NCBI GenBank assembly: GCA_949130485.1
Contig: OX422194.1
Location: 3,388,641-3,452,640 of the forward strand
Origin: Agelas oroides
Lineage: Eukaryota; Porifera; Demospongiae; Agelasida; Agelasidae
DNA: 64,000 bases
Direction: 5' to 3'
The translations under genes were made by a program, and so were the position numbers. The notes below the pieces were generated by a model, which searched no databases, was not told the DNA's origin, and was given only the letters and a program-made list of their open reading frames with translations. Shown here piece by piece: positions 26,401-40,706 of the stretch (its first letter is position 1; the number at the start of each line of letters is the position of its first letter).

Positions 26401-28570
26401 CAGGCCTGCACACGTGCTTCGCATCACCCCCTCGGCGGTTAAAACGGCTTTATCAGGTCTATCCCGCACATACACAGGCTAACACGAGCTTCACCGTGCA
26501 TCCACAGTGGTGAAAACTGCTTTGACGATCTTTCCAGCACTTAAACAGGCCTGCATGTGCTTCATAGCATCTGCACGGCGGATTAAACAGCTTTTTCAGA
26601 CCTTTCCCGCATCTAAACAGGCTTGCACGAGCATCACAGGACGTCCACAGTGGTGAAAACTGCTTTCTCTAGACTTCCGGGGACTTAAACAAGGCTGCAA
26701 GTACTCCACAGCACCTCCTCAGCGTTTAAAACGGCTTTGTCGGGTCTTTCCCCCACATACCCACGCTTGCACGAGCTTCACAGGGCCTCCACAGTAGTTA
26801 AAACTGAATTCTAGGCTTTTCCTGGCTCTTAAACAGGCTTGCACGAGCTTCACTGGACTTCCACAGTGGTGAAAACTGCTTTCTAGATCTTTCCTGACAC
26901 TTAAACAGGCTTGCACGAGCTTCACAGTAACTCTCGGGATATTAAAACCGCTTTGTCAGACTTTTCACGCTCGTGAACAGCCTTGTACGACAATTACAGG
27001 AGCTCTACTGTGGTGAAAACTGCTTTCTAGGTCTTTCCTGACACTTTAACTGGCTTGTACGAGCTTCACAGTACCTGCCGGGAGGTTAAAACCGCATGGT
27101 CACGCTCATAAACAGGCTTGCACGAGCATTACAAGACCTCCACTGTGGTGAAAACTTCGTTCTAGTTCTTTCCTAACACTTAAATAGACTTGCACGAGCT
27201 TCACAGGACCTCTCGTTAGTTTAACCGCGCTTTGCGAGACCTTTCACGCTCATAAACATGTTTGTACGAGCTTCACAGGGCCTCCAGAGTGGTAAAAACT
27301 GCTTTCTAGTACTTTCTTTGGTGTTAAACAGACTTGCACGGGTTCACGGGACCTCCAAAGTGGTGAAAACTGCTTTCTCGATCAATCCTGGCAGTCACAC
27401 AGGGATGCACGCGCTTCACAGCACCGGCTCGGCGGTTAAAACGATTTTATCAGGTCTTTCGCGCACATTCACAGGCTTGCACGAGCTTCACAGGGCCTCC
27501 ACAGTTGTGAAAACTGCTTTCTAGGTCTTTCCTGACACTTAAACAGGCTTGCACGACCTTCACAGTACTTCTCGGGTGGTTAAAACCGCTTTGTGAGACC
27601 TTTCACGCTCATAAACAGGCTTGCACGAGCATTACAGGAGTGCCACAGTGGTGAAAACTGCGTTCTAGATATTTCCTAACACTTAAATATACTTGCACTA
27701 GCTTCACAGGACCTCTTGTGAGGTATAAAACCGTTTTGTTAGACCTTTCACGCACATAAACAGGATTGCACGATCATTAAAGGACCTCCACATTGGTGAA
27801 AATAGCTTTCTAGTTCTTTCCTAGTACATAAACAGGCGTGCACGAGTTTCACAGGACTTCCGCAGTGGTGAAAACGGTTTTCTAAGTCTTTCCTAGCACT
27901 TAAACAGGCCTTCACGCGCTTCGAAGCGACCCTTGGCGGTTAAAACGGCTTTATCAGGTCCTTCCCACACATAAACTCTGTTGCACGAGCTTCACAGGGC
28001 GTATACAGCAGTGAAAACTACTTTCTAGGTCTTTCCTGACACTTAAACAGGCTTGCACGAGCTTCACAGGACCTCTCGGGAGGTTAAAAGCGCTTTGTCA
28101 GACCTTTTACGCTGATAAACAGGCTTGTATCAGCATTACGGGACCGCCACAGTGGTGAAAACTGCGTTCTAGATCTTTCCTAACACTTAAATAGATTTAC
28201 GCGAGCTTCACGGACCTCGCGTGAGGTTAAAACTGCTTTGTTAGACCTTTCACGCAAATAAACAGGCTTGCACCAGTATTACAGGACTTCCAGAGTGGAG
28301 AAAATGCGTTCTAGATCTTTCCTGACATTTAAATAGACCTGCACGAGCTTCACCAAACCTCTCGGGAGGTTAAAACCGCTTTGTGAGACCTTCCGCGCAC
28401 ATAAACAGGCTTGCACGAGCTTCACAGGTCCTCCGGAGTGGTAGAATTGCTTTCTAGGTATTTCCTGGCTCTCAAACAGGCTTGCACGAGCTTCACAGGA
28501 CCTCCACAGTGGTGAAAACCGATTTATAGGTGTTTCCTGGCTCTTAAACAGGCTTGCACGAGCTTCACAG

Positions 28571-31000
28571 GACCTCCACAGCGATGAAAACTGCTTTCTC
28601 GATCATTCCTGGCAGTTAAACAGGGATGCACGTACTTCACAGCACCTCCTCGGCGGCTAAAACGACTTTATAAGGTCTTTCTGCACATAAACAGGTTTGC
28701 ACGAGCTTCACAGGGCCTCCACCGTGGTGAAAACTGATTTATAGGTCTTCTCTGGCTCTTAAACAGGCTTGCACGAGCTTGACAGGACCTCCACAGTGGT
28801 GAAAACTGCTTTCTCGATCATTCTTGGCTGTTAAACAGGGATGAACGTGCTTCACAGCACCTCCACGGCGGTGAAAACGGCTTTATCAGGTCTTTCTCGC
28901 ACATACACAAGCTTGACCGAGCTTCACAGGGCCTCCTCCGTGGTAAAATCTGATTTTTAGGTCTTCCCTCACACTTTAACAGCATTGCACGAGCTTCACA
29001 GGACTTCCCGGGAGGTTAAAACCGCATTGTCAGACGATTGTCGCTCATAAACAGGCTTGTACGAGCTTCACAGGACCTCCACAGCGATGAACACTGCTTT
29101 CTCGATCATTCCTGGCAGTTAAACAGGGATGCACGTACTTCACAGCACCTCCTCGGCGGCTAAAACGACTTTATAAGGTCTTTCTGCACATAAACAGGTT
29201 TGCACGAGCTTCACAGGGCCTCCACCGTGGTGAAAACTGATTTATAGGTCTTCCCTGGCTCTTAAACAGGCTTGCACGAGCTTGACAGGACCTCCACAGT
29301 GGTGAAAACTGCTTTCTCGATCATTCCTGGCTGTTAAACAGGGATGAACGTGCTTCACAGCACCTCCACGGTGGTGAAAACGGCTTTATCAGGCCTTTCT
29401 CGCACATACACAAGCTTGACCGAGCTTCAAACGGCCTCCTCCGTGGTGAAAACTGATTTTTAGGTCTTCCCTCACACTTTAACAGCATTGCACGAGCTTC
29501 ACAGGACTTCCCGGGAGGTTAAAACCGCATTGTCAGACGATTCACGCTCATAAACAGGCTTGTACGAGCTTCACAGGACCTCCACAGTGGTGAAAACTGC
29601 TTTCTCGATCATTCCTGGCAGTTAAACAGGGATGCACGTACTTCACAGCACCTCCTCGGCGGCTAAAACGACTTTATAAGGTCTTTCTGCACATAAACAG
29701 GCATGCACGAGCTTCACAGGGCCTCCACAGTGGTGAAAACTGATTTATCAGGTCTTTCTCGCACATACACAGGCTTGACCGAGCCACACAGGGCCTCCTC
29801 CGTGGTGAAAACTGCTTTCTAGGTCTTTCCTGACACTTTTAACAGGCTTGCACAAGCTTCACAGGACCTCCCGGGAAGTTAAAACCGCTTTGTCAGACCT
29901 TTCACGTACATAAACAACCTTGCACATGCATCACAGTACCTCCACAGAGGTGAAAACAGCTTTCTAGTTCTTTCCTGATACTTAAAACAGGTTTGGACGA
30001 GCTTCACAGGACCTCCACAGTGGTGAAAACTGCTTTCTCGATCATTCCTGGCTGTTAAACAGGGATGAACGTGCTTCACAGCACCTCCACGGCGGTGAAA
30101 ACGGCTTTATCAGGCCTTTCTCGCACATACACAAGCTTGACCGAGCTTCAAACGGCCTCCTCCGTGGTGAAAACTGATTTTTAGGTCTTCCCTCACACTT
30201 CACAGGACTTCCCGGGAGGTTAAAACCGCATTGTCAGACGATTCACGCTCATAAACAGGCTTGTACGAGCTTCACAGGACCTCCACAGCGGTGAAAACTG
30301 CTTTCTCGATCATTCCTGGCAGTTAAACAGGGATGCACGTACTTCACAGCACCTCCTCGGTGGCTAAAACGACTTTATAAGGTCTTTCTGCACATAAACA
30401 GGCTTGCACGAGCTTCACAGGGCCTCCACAGTGGTGAAAACTGATTTATCAGGTCTTTCTTGCACATACACAGGCTTGACCGAGCCACACAGGGCCTCCT
30501 CCGTGGTGAAAACTGCTTTCTAGGTCTTTCCTGACACTTTAACAGGCTTGCACAAGCTTCACAGGACCTCCCGGGAAGTTAAAACCGCTTTGTCAGACTT
30601 TTCACGTACATAAACAACCTTGCACATGCATCACAGCACCTCCACGGAGGTGAAAACAGCTTTCTAGTTCTTTCCTGGTACTTAAAACAGGTTTGGACGA
30701 GCTTTACAGGACTTCCACAGTGGTGAAAACTGCTTTCTCGATCTTCACTGGCACTTAAACAGGCCTGCACACGTGCTTCGCATCACCCCCTCGGCGGTTA
30801 AAACGGCTTTATCAGGTGTTTCCCGCACATGCACTGGCTAATACGAGCTTCACCGTGCATCCACAGTGGTGAAAACTGCTTTCACGATCTTTCAAGCACT
30901 TAAACAGACCTGCACGTGCTTCATAGCATCTGCACGGCGGATTAAACAGCTTTTTCAGACTTTTCCCGCATCTAAACAGGCTTGCACGAACATCACAGGA
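28571..31000. repeat. Higher-order repeat cluster (503- and 701-bp periods)
   Basis: The GACCTCCACAGCG anchor recurs at 28571, 29074 and 29577 (503-bp steps, seven monomers less one base). The unusual CTTGACAGG variant at 28781 recurs at 29284, the same step. The rare GAGCCACACAGGG variant at 29781 recurs at 30482 (701 bp). These shared rare variants show recent amplification of multi-monomer blocks rather than single monomers, as expected from unequal crossing-over. Confidence 0.85.
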
Positions 31001-34000
31001 CGTCCACAGTGGTGAAAACCGATTTATAGGTCTTTCCTGGCTCTTAAACAGGCTTGCACGAGCTTCACAGGACTTCCACAGTGGTGAAAACTGCTTTCTC
31101 GATCATTCCTGGCTGTTAAACAGGGATGAACGTGCTTCACAGCACCTCCACGGTGGTGAAAACGGCTTTATCAGGTCTTTCTCGCACATCCACAGGCTTG
31201 ACCGAGCTTCACAGGGCCTCCTCCGTGGTGAAAACTGATTTTTAGGTCTTCTCTCACACTTTAACAGCATTGCATGAGCTTCACAGGACCACCCGGGAGG
31301 TTAAAACCGCATTGTCAGACGATTCACGCTCATAAACAGGCTTGTACGAGCTTCACAGGACCTCCACAGTGGTGAAAACTGCTTTCTCGATCATTCCTGG
31401 CAGTTAAACATGGATGCACGTGCTTCACAGCACCTCCTCGGCAGTTAAAACGACTTTATCAGGTCTTTCTGCACATAAGCAGGCTTGCACAAGCTTTACA
31501 GTGCCTCCATCGTGGTGAAAACTGCTTTGTAGGTCTTTCCTGGCACTTAATTAAACAGGCTTGCACGAGCTTAACAGGGCCTCCACAGTGGTGAAAACTG
31601 ATTTATAGGTCTTCTCTGGCTCTTAAACAGGCTTGCACTAGCTTCACAGGACCTCCACAGTGGTGAAAACTGCTTTCTCTATCATTCCTGGCAGTTAAAC
31701 AGGGATGCACGTACTTCACAGCACCTCCTCGGCGGCGAAAACGGCTGTATCACGTCTTTCCCGCATACACATGGGCTTGACCGAGCTTCACAGGGCCTCC
31801 ACCGTGGTGAAAACTGCTTTCTAGGTCTTCCCTCACACTTTAACAGGATTGTACGAGCTTGACCGGACCTCCCGGGAGGATAAAACCGCATGGTCAGACC
31901 ATTCACGCTCATAAACAGTCTTGCACGAGCTTTACAGTGCCTCCACAGTGGTGAAAACTGATTTCTAGGTCTTTCCTGGCAGTTAATTAAACAGGCCTTC
32001 ACGTGCTTCACAGCATCTCCTAGGCGGTTAAAACGGCTTTATAAGGTCTTTCCCGCACATAAACAGGCTTTCACAAGCTTCACATTGCCTCCACAGAGGT
32101 AAAAACTGCGTTCTAGATCTTTCCTGACACTTAAATTGACCTGCACGAGCTTCATAAGTCCTCTCGGGAGGTTAAAACCTCTTTGTAAGTCTTTTCGCGC
32201 ACATAAAGCGGCTTGCACGAGCTTTACAGGGCCTTCAGAGTGGTCAAAACTACTTTGTAGGTCGATCCTGTCCCTTAAACACGCTTGCGTGAGTTCCACT
32301 GGAGTTTCACAGTGGTGAAAACGGCTTTTCAGATATTTCCTTGCTCTTAAACAGCCTTGCACGAGCATCACAGGAACTCCGCAGTGGTGAAAACTGCTTT
32401 CTAAGTCCTTCCTGGCAGTTAAACAGGACTGCACGTGCTTCGCAGTGCCCCTCGGCGGTTAGAACGGCTTTGTCAGGTCTTTTCCGCATATAAACACGCT
32501 TGCACGAGCTTCACAGGGTCTCCTGGCACTTAATTAAACAGTCCTGCACGAGCTTCACAGGACCTCGAGAGAGGTTAAAACCGATTTGTGGGACCCTTCA
32601 CGCACCTAGACAAGCTTGCACGAGCATTACAGGACCTCCACAATAGTGAAAACTGCTCTCTAGTTCATTCCTGGTACCTAAAGAGTCTTGCACGAGTTTC
32701 ACAGGACATCCCCAGTGGTGAAAACTGTTTTCTACATCTTTCCTAACACTTAAATAGGCTTGCACGACCTTCACACGCCTTCTTGGAAGATAAAAGCGCT
32801 TTATGAGACCTTTCATGCACATAAACAAGTATTACAGTACCTCCATAGTGGTGAAACCAGCTTTCAAGTTCTTTCTTGGTACTTAAGCAGGCTTGGACGG
32901 GCTTCACAGGGCTCCACAGTGGTGAAAACTGCTTTCTCGATCTTTACTGGCACTTAAACAGGCCAGCACGTGCTTCATAGCGTCAGCACGGCGGATAAAA
33001 CAGCTTTTTCAGACCTTTCCTTCATTTAAACAGGCCTGAACGAGCATCACAGGACGTCCACAGTGGTGAAAACTGCTTTCTCTAGATTTCCTGGCACATA
33101 AACAGAGCTGCACGTGCTTCACAGCACCTCATCGGCGGTTTAAACGGCTTTGTCAGGTCTTTCCGGCACATAAACACGCTTGCATGAGCTTCACAGGGCC
33201 TCCACAGTGGTGAAAACTGCTTTATAGGCTTTTCCTGGCTCTTAAACAGGCTTGCACGAGCTTCACTGGTCTTCCACAGTGGTGAAAACTTCTTCCTAGG
33301 TCTCTTCTGACACTTAAACAGGCTTGTACGACCTTCACAGGACTTCTCGGGAGGTTAAAACCGCTTTGTGAGACCTTTCACGCTCATAAACAGGCTTGCA
33401 CGAGCATTACAGGAGTGCCACAGTGGTGAAAACTGCGTTCTAGATATGTCCTAACACTTAAATATACTTGCACGAGCTTCACAGGACCTCTTGTGAGGTT
33501 AAAACCGGTTTGTGAGACCTTTCACGCACATAAACAGGATTGCACGAGCATTAAAAGACCTCCACAGTGGTGAAAATAGTTTTCTAGTTCTTTCCTAGTA
33601 CATAAACAAACGTGCACGAGTTTCACGGGACTTCCGCAGTGGTGAAAACGGTTTTCTAAGTCTTTCCTAGCACTTAAACAGGCCTGCACGCGCTTCGCAG
33701 CGACACTCGGCGGTTAAAACGGCTTTGTCAGGTCCTTCCCACACAAACTCTGTTGCACGAGCTTCACAGCGCCTACACAGCAGTGAAAACTGCTTTCTAG
33801 GTCTTTCCTGACACTTAAACAGGCTTGCACGAAAGGACCTCTCGGGAGGTTAAAAGCGCTTTGTCAGACATTTTACGCTGATAAACAGGCTTGAATCAGC
33901 ATTACATGCAGGACCGCTACAGTGGTGAAAACTGCGTTCTAGATCTTTCCTAACACTTAAATAGATTTACGCGAGCTTCACGGACCTCGCGTGAGGTTAA

Positions 34001-37000
34001 AACCGCTTTCCTAGACCTTTCACGCACATAAACAGCCTTGCACCAGCATTACAGGACTTCCAGAGTGGAGAAAATGCGTTCTAGATCTTTCCTGACATTT
34101 AAATAGACCTGCACGAGCTTCACAAAACATCTCGGGAGGTTAAAACCCCTTTGTGAGACCTTTCGCGCACATAAACAGGCTTGCACGAGCTTCACAGGTC
34201 CTCCAGAGTGCTAAAATTGCTTTCTAGGTCTTTCCTAGCTCTCAAACAGGCTTGTACGAGCTTCACAGGTCCTCTACAGTGGTAAAAAATGCTTTCTCGA
34301 TCATTCCTGGCAGTTAAACAGATAAGCACGTTCTTCACAGCACCTCCTCGGCGGTTAAAACGGCTTTATCAGGTCTTTCGCGCACATTCACAGGCTTGCA
34401 CGAGCTTCACAGGGCCGGAAAACTGCTTTCTAGGTCTTTCCTGACACTTTAACAGGCTTGCTCAAGCTTCACAGGACCTCTAGGGAAGTTAAAACCGCTT
34501 TGTCAGACCTTTCACGCACATACACAACCTTGCACATGCATCACAATACCTCCACAGAGGTGAAAACAGCTTTCTAGTTCTTTCCTGGTACTTAAACAGG
34601 TTTGGACGAGCTTCACAGGACTTCCACAGTGGTGAAAACTGCTTTCTAGGTCTTTCCTAGCACTTAATTAAACAGGCCTGCACGTGCTTCACAGCACCTC
34701 CTAGGCGGTTAAAACGGCTTTATAAGGTCTTTCCCGCACATAAACAGGCTTGAACAAGCTTCACAGTGTCTCCACAGAGGGAAAAAAAGCTTTCTAGGCC
34801 TTCCTGACACTTAAACAGGCTTGCAGGAGCTTCACAGGACCTCTCGGGAGGTTAAAACCGCTTTGTCAGACCTTTCACGCTCATAAACAGGCTTGCACGA
34901 GCATTACTGGAGCTCCACAGTGATGAAAACTGCGTTCTACATCTTTCCTGACCCTTAAATTGACATGCACAAGCTTCACAAGACCTCTCGGGAGGTTAAA
35001 ACCTCTTTGTGAGACCTTTCATGCACATAAACATGCAGGCTTGCACGAGCTTTACAGGGCCTCCAGGGTGGTCAAAACTACTTTCTAGGTCTATCCTGTC
35101 TCTTAAACAAGCTTGCGTGTGTTTCACTGGAGTTTCACAGTGGTGAAAATTGCTTTCCAGATCTTTCCCGGCTCTTAAACAGGCTTGCACGAGCATCACA
35201 GGACCTCCGCAGTGGTGAAAACTCTTTTCTCAGTCTTTCCTGTAAGTTAAACAGGCCTGCACGTGCTTCGCAGAGCCTCCACAGTGGTGAAAACAGCTCT
35301 CTAGTTCTTTCCTGGTACTTAAATAGTCTTGCATGAGTTTCACAGGACATCCACAGTGGTGAAAACTGCTTTCTACATCTTTCCTAACACTAAAATAGGC
35401 TTGCACGAGCTTCACACACCTTCTCTGGAGTTTAAAAGCGCTTTATGAGACCTTTAACGTAAATAAATAGTCTGGCACAAGTATTACAGCATTTCCATTG
35501 AGGTGAAAACAGCTTTCTAGTTCTTTCTTGGTACGTAAACAGGCTTGGACGGGCTTCACAGTGCTTCCACAGTGGTGAAAACTGCGTTCTCGATCTTTAC
35601 TGGCACTTAAACAGGCCAGCACGTGCTTCACATCACCTCCTCGGCGGTTAAAACGGCTTTATCAGGTCTTTCCCGCACATACACAGGCATATACGAGCTT
35701 CACCATGCCTCCAGAGTGGTTAAAACTGCTTTCACGATCTTTCCTGGCACTTAAACAGGCCTGCACGTGCTTGATAGCATCTGCACAGCGGATAAAACAG
35801 CTTTTTCAGACCTTTCCTGCATTTAAACAGGCTTGCACGAGCATCACAGGACGTCCACAGTGGTGAAAACTGCTTTCTCTAGATTTCCTGGCACTTTAAC
35901 AGAGCTGCACATGCTTCACAGCACCTCCTCGGCGGTTAAAACGGGCTTTGTCAGGTCTTCCCCGCACATAAACACGCATGCATGAGCTTCACAGGGCCTC
36001 CACAGGGGTGAAAACTGCTTTCTAGGCTTTTCCTGGCTCTTAAAAAAGCTTACACGAGCTTCACTGGACTTCCACAGTGGTGAAAACTGCTTTCTAGGTC
36101 TTTCCTGGGAGTTAAACAGATAAGCACGTGCTTGACAGTACCTCCTCGGCGGTTAAAACGGCTTTATCAGGTCTTTCGCGCACATTCACAGGCTTGCACG
36201 AGCTCCACAGGGCCTCCACAGTTGTGAAAACTGCTTTCCTGACACATTAACAGGTTTGCACAAGCTTCACAGGACCTCTCGGGATGTTAAAACGGATTTG
36301 TCAGACATTTCACGCACATAAACAACCCTGCACATGCATCACAGTACTTCCACAGAGGTGAAAACGGCTTTCTAGTTCCTTCGTGGTACTTAAACAGGTT
36401 TGGACGAGGTTCCCAGGACTTCCACAGTGGTGAAAACTGGTTTCTATAGATTTCCTGGAACTTAAACAGAGCTGTACGTGCTTCACAGCACCTCCTCGGC
36501 GGTTAAAACGGCTTTGTCAGGTCTTTCCCTCACATAAACACGCTTGCATGAGCTTCACAGGGACTCCACACTGGAGAAAACAGCTTTCTAGCTCTTTCCT
36601 AGTACTTAAACAGGCGTGCACGAGTTTCGTAGGACTTCCGCAGTGGTGAAAACTGTCTTCTAAGTCTTTCCTCGCACTTAAACAGGCCTGCACGTGCTTC
36701 ACAGCACCTCCTCGGCGGTTAAAACGGCTTTATCAGGTCTTTCGTGCACATTCACAGGCTTGCACGAGCTTCACAGGGCCGGAAAACTGCTTTCTAGGTC
36801 TTTCCTGACACTTGAACAGGCTTGCACAAGCTTCACAGGACCTTCCGGGAAGTTAAAACCGCTTTGTCAGACCTTTCGCGCGCATAAACAACCTTGCACA
36901 TGCATCACAGTACCTCCACAGAGGTGAAAACAGCTTTCTAGTTCTTTCCTGGTACTTAAACAGGTTTGGACGAGCTTCACAGGACTTCCACAGTGGTGAA

Positions 37001-40000
37001 AACTGCTTTGTCAACCTTTACTGGCACTTAAACAGGCCTGCACACGTGTTTCGCATCACCCCCTCGGCGGTTAAAACGGCTTTATCAGGTCTTTCCTGCA
37101 CATACACAGTCTAACACGAGCTTCACCGTGCATCCACAGTGGTGAAAACTGCTTTGACGATCTTTCCAGCACTTAAACAGGCCTGCATGTGCTTCATAGC
37201 GTCTGCACGGCGGCTTAAACAGCTTTTTCAGACCTTTCCCGCACCTAAACAGGCTTGCACGAACATCACAGGACGTCCACAGTGGTGAAAACCGATTTAT
37301 AGGTCTTTCCTGGCTCTTAAACAGGCTTGCACGAGCTTCACAGGACCTCCACAGCGGTGAACACTGCTTTCTCGATCATTCCTGGCAGTTAAACAGGGAT
37401 GCACGTACTTCACAGCACCTCCACGGCGGTGAAAACGGCTTTATCAGGTCTTTCTCGCACATACACAGGCTTGACCGAGCATCACAGGGCCTCCACCGTG
37501 GTGAAAACTGATTTATAGGTCTTCTCTGGCTCTTAAACAGGCTTGCACGAGCTTCACAGGACCTCCACAGTGGTGAAAACTGCTTTCTCGATCATTCCTG
37601 GCTGTTAAACAGGGATGAACGTGCTTCACAGCACCTCCACGGCGGTGAAAACGGCTTTATCAGATCTTTCTCGCACATACACAGGCTTGACCGAGCTTCA
37701 CAGGGCCTCCACCGTGGTGAAAACTGATTTTTAGGTCTTCCCTCACACTTTAACAGCATTGCATGCACAAGCTTCACAGGACCTCCCGGGAGGTTAAAAC
37801 CGCATGGTCAGACGATTAACGCTCATAAACAGGCTTGTACGAGCTTCACAGGACCTCCACAGTGGTGAAAACTGCTTTCTCGATCATTCCTGGCAGTTAA
37901 ACAAGGATGCACGTGCTTCACAGCACCTCCTCGGCGGTTAAAACGACTTTATAAGGTCTTTCTGCACATAAGCGGGCTTGCACAAGCTTTACAGTGCCTC
38001 CACCGTGGTGAAAACTGCTTTCTAGGTCTTTCCTGGCACTTAATTAAACAGGCCTGCACGTGCTTCACAGCACCTCCTAGGCGGTTAAAACGGCTTTATA
38101 AGGTCTTTCCCGCACATAAACAGGCTTGCTCAAGCTTCACAGTGCCTCCACAGAGGTAGAAACAGCTTTCTAGGTCTTTCCTGACACTTAAACAGGCTTG
38201 CACGAGCTTCACAGGACTTCTCGGGAGGTTAAAACCGCTTTGTCAGACCTTTCACGCTCATAAACAGGCTTGCACGAGCATTACAGGATCTCCACAGTGA
38301 TGAAAACTGCGTTCTAGAGCTTTCCTAACACTTAAATAGACTCGCACGAGCTTCACACGACTTCCCGGGAGGCTAAAACCGCTTTGTGAGACCTTTCACG
38401 CACATAAATAGGCTTGCAAGAGCTTTACAGGGCCTCCAGGGTGGTCAAAACTACTTTCTAGGTCTATCCTGTCTCTTAAACAAGCTTGCGTGTTTCACTG
38501 GAGTTTCACAGTGGTGAAAACTGCTTTCCAGATCTTTCCCGGCTCTTAAACAGGCTTGCACGAGCATCACAGGACCTCCGCAGTGGTGAAAACTCATTTC
38601 TAAGTCTTTCCTGGCAGTTAAACAGTCCTGCACGTGCTTCGCAGTGCCCCTCGGCGGTTAAAACGGGTTTGTTAGGTCTTTCCCGCATATAAACACGCTT
38701 GCACGAGCTTCACAGGGCCTCCACAGTGGTGAAAACTGCTTTCTAGGCTTTTCCTGGCTCTTAATCAAGCTTGCACGAGCTTCACAGGACCTCCTGGGAG
38801 GTTAAAACCGCATGGTCAGACCATTCACGCTCATAAACAGGGTTGCACGAGCTTCACAGGACCTCCACAGTGGTGAAAACTGCTTTCTCGATCATTCCTG
38901 GCAGTTAAACAGGGATGCACGAGCTTCACAGCACCTCCTCGGCGGTTAAACCGACTTTATCAGGTCTTTCTGCACATAAGCAGGCTTGCACGAGCTTTAC
39001 AGTGCCTCCACTGTGGTGAAAACTAATTTCTAGGTCTTTCCTGACATTTAAACAGGCTTGCACGAGCTTCATAGGTCTTCTCGGGAGGTTAAAACCGCTC
39101 TGTCAGACCTTTCACGCTGATAAACAGGCTTGCACGAGCATTACAGGAGCTCCACAGTGGTGAAAACTGCGTTGTAGATCTTTCCTAACACTTAAATAGA
39201 CTAGCACGAGCTTCACAGGACTTCTCGGGAGGTTTAAACCGCTTTGTGAGACCTTTCACGCACATAAACAGGCTTGCACGAGCATTACAGGACCTCCAGA
39301 GTGGAGAAAACTGCGTTCTACATCTTTCCTGATCCTTAAATTGACATGCACAAGCTTCACAAGACCTCTCGAGAAGTTAAAACCTGTTTGTGAGACCTTT
39401 CATGCACATAAACAGGCTTGCACGAGCTTTACAGGGTCTCCAGAGTGGTCAAAACTACTTTATAGGTCTATGTTGTCTTTTAAACACGCTTACGTATGTG
39501 TCACTGGAGTTTCACAGTGGTGAAAACTGCTTTCCAGATATTTCCCGGCTCTTAAACAGGCTTGCACGAGCTTCACAGGGCCTCCACAGTGGTGAAAACT
39601 GCTTTCTAGACTTTTCCTGGCTCTTAAACAAGCTTGTACGAGCTTCACTGGACTTCCACAGTGGTGAAAACTGCTTTCTAGGTCTTTCCTGACACTTAAA
39701 CAGGCTTGCACGAGCTTCACGGCCTCGCGTGAGGTTGAAAACGCTTCGTGAGACTTTCACGCACATAAACAGGCTTACACGAACATTACAGGACCTCCAG
39801 AGTGGAGAAAACTGCGTTCTAGATCTTTCCTGATATTTAAATTGATCTGCACGAGCTTCACAAGACTTCTCGGGAAGTTAAAACCGCTTTGTGAGGCCTT
39901 TCATGCACATAAACAGGCATGCATGAGCTTCACAGAGCCTCCACTGTGGTGAAAACTGCTTTCTAGGCTTTTCCTGGCTCATAAACAGGCTTGCACGAGC

Positions 40001-40672
40001 TCCACAGGACCTCCACAGTGGTGAAAACTGCTTTCTCGATCATTCCTTGCAGTGAAACAGGGATGCACGTGCTTCACAACACCCCCTCGGCGTCTTTATC
40101 AGGTCTTTCCCACACATAACCACGCTTGCACGGGCTTCACAGGACCTCCACAGTAGTGAAAACTGCTCTCTAGTTCTTTCCTGGTACTTAAATAGTCTTG
40201 CACGAGTTTCACAGGACATCCACAGTGGTGAAAACTGCTTTCTACATCTTTCCTAACACTAAAATAGGCTTGCACGAGCTTCACACGCCTTCTGAGGAGG
40301 TTAAAAGCGCCCTTTGACGCTCATAAACAGGCTGGCACAAGTATTACAGTACTTCCATTGTGGTGATACCAGCTTTCTAGTTCTTTCTTGGTACTTAAAC
40401 AGGCTTGGACGGGCTTCACAGTGGTGAAAACTGCTTTCTCGATCTTTACTGGCACTTAAACAGGCCAGCACGTGCTTCACATTACCTCCTCGGCGGTTAA
40501 AACGGCTTTATTCAGGTCTTTCCCGCACATACACAGGCTTATATGAGCTTCACCGTGCCTCCAGAGTGGTTAAAACTGCTTTCACGATCTTTCCAGACAC
40601 TTAAACAGGCTTGCACGTGCTTGATAGCATCTGCACGGCGGATAAAACAGCTTTTTCACACCTTTCCTGCAT

Positions 40673-40706
40673 TTTTATTATTATTATTTTATTATTTTAT
40701 TATTTT
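40673..40706. repeat. TTATT-rich microsatellite inside a satellite monomer
   Basis: A run of TTATTA and TTTTA units expands the tail of a B-class monomer, where other copies read CTGCATTTAAACAGG. It probably grew by slippage from the short ATTTAAA tract that most such tails carry. It is the only simple-repeat expansion of this size seen in the satellite. Confidence 0.9.

Noticed and set aside
32039..32434. 24-residue periodic open frames on the minus strand (MKLVQACL..., HHCG repeats), up to about 131 codons, and plus-strand counterparts
   Set aside because: 72 is a multiple of three, so any frame without a stop in A units stays open until a B/C unit, where GGTTAAAAC places TAA in the frame. 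Both strands and many sites behave alike, start codons are arbitrary, and no long uninterrupted version exists.
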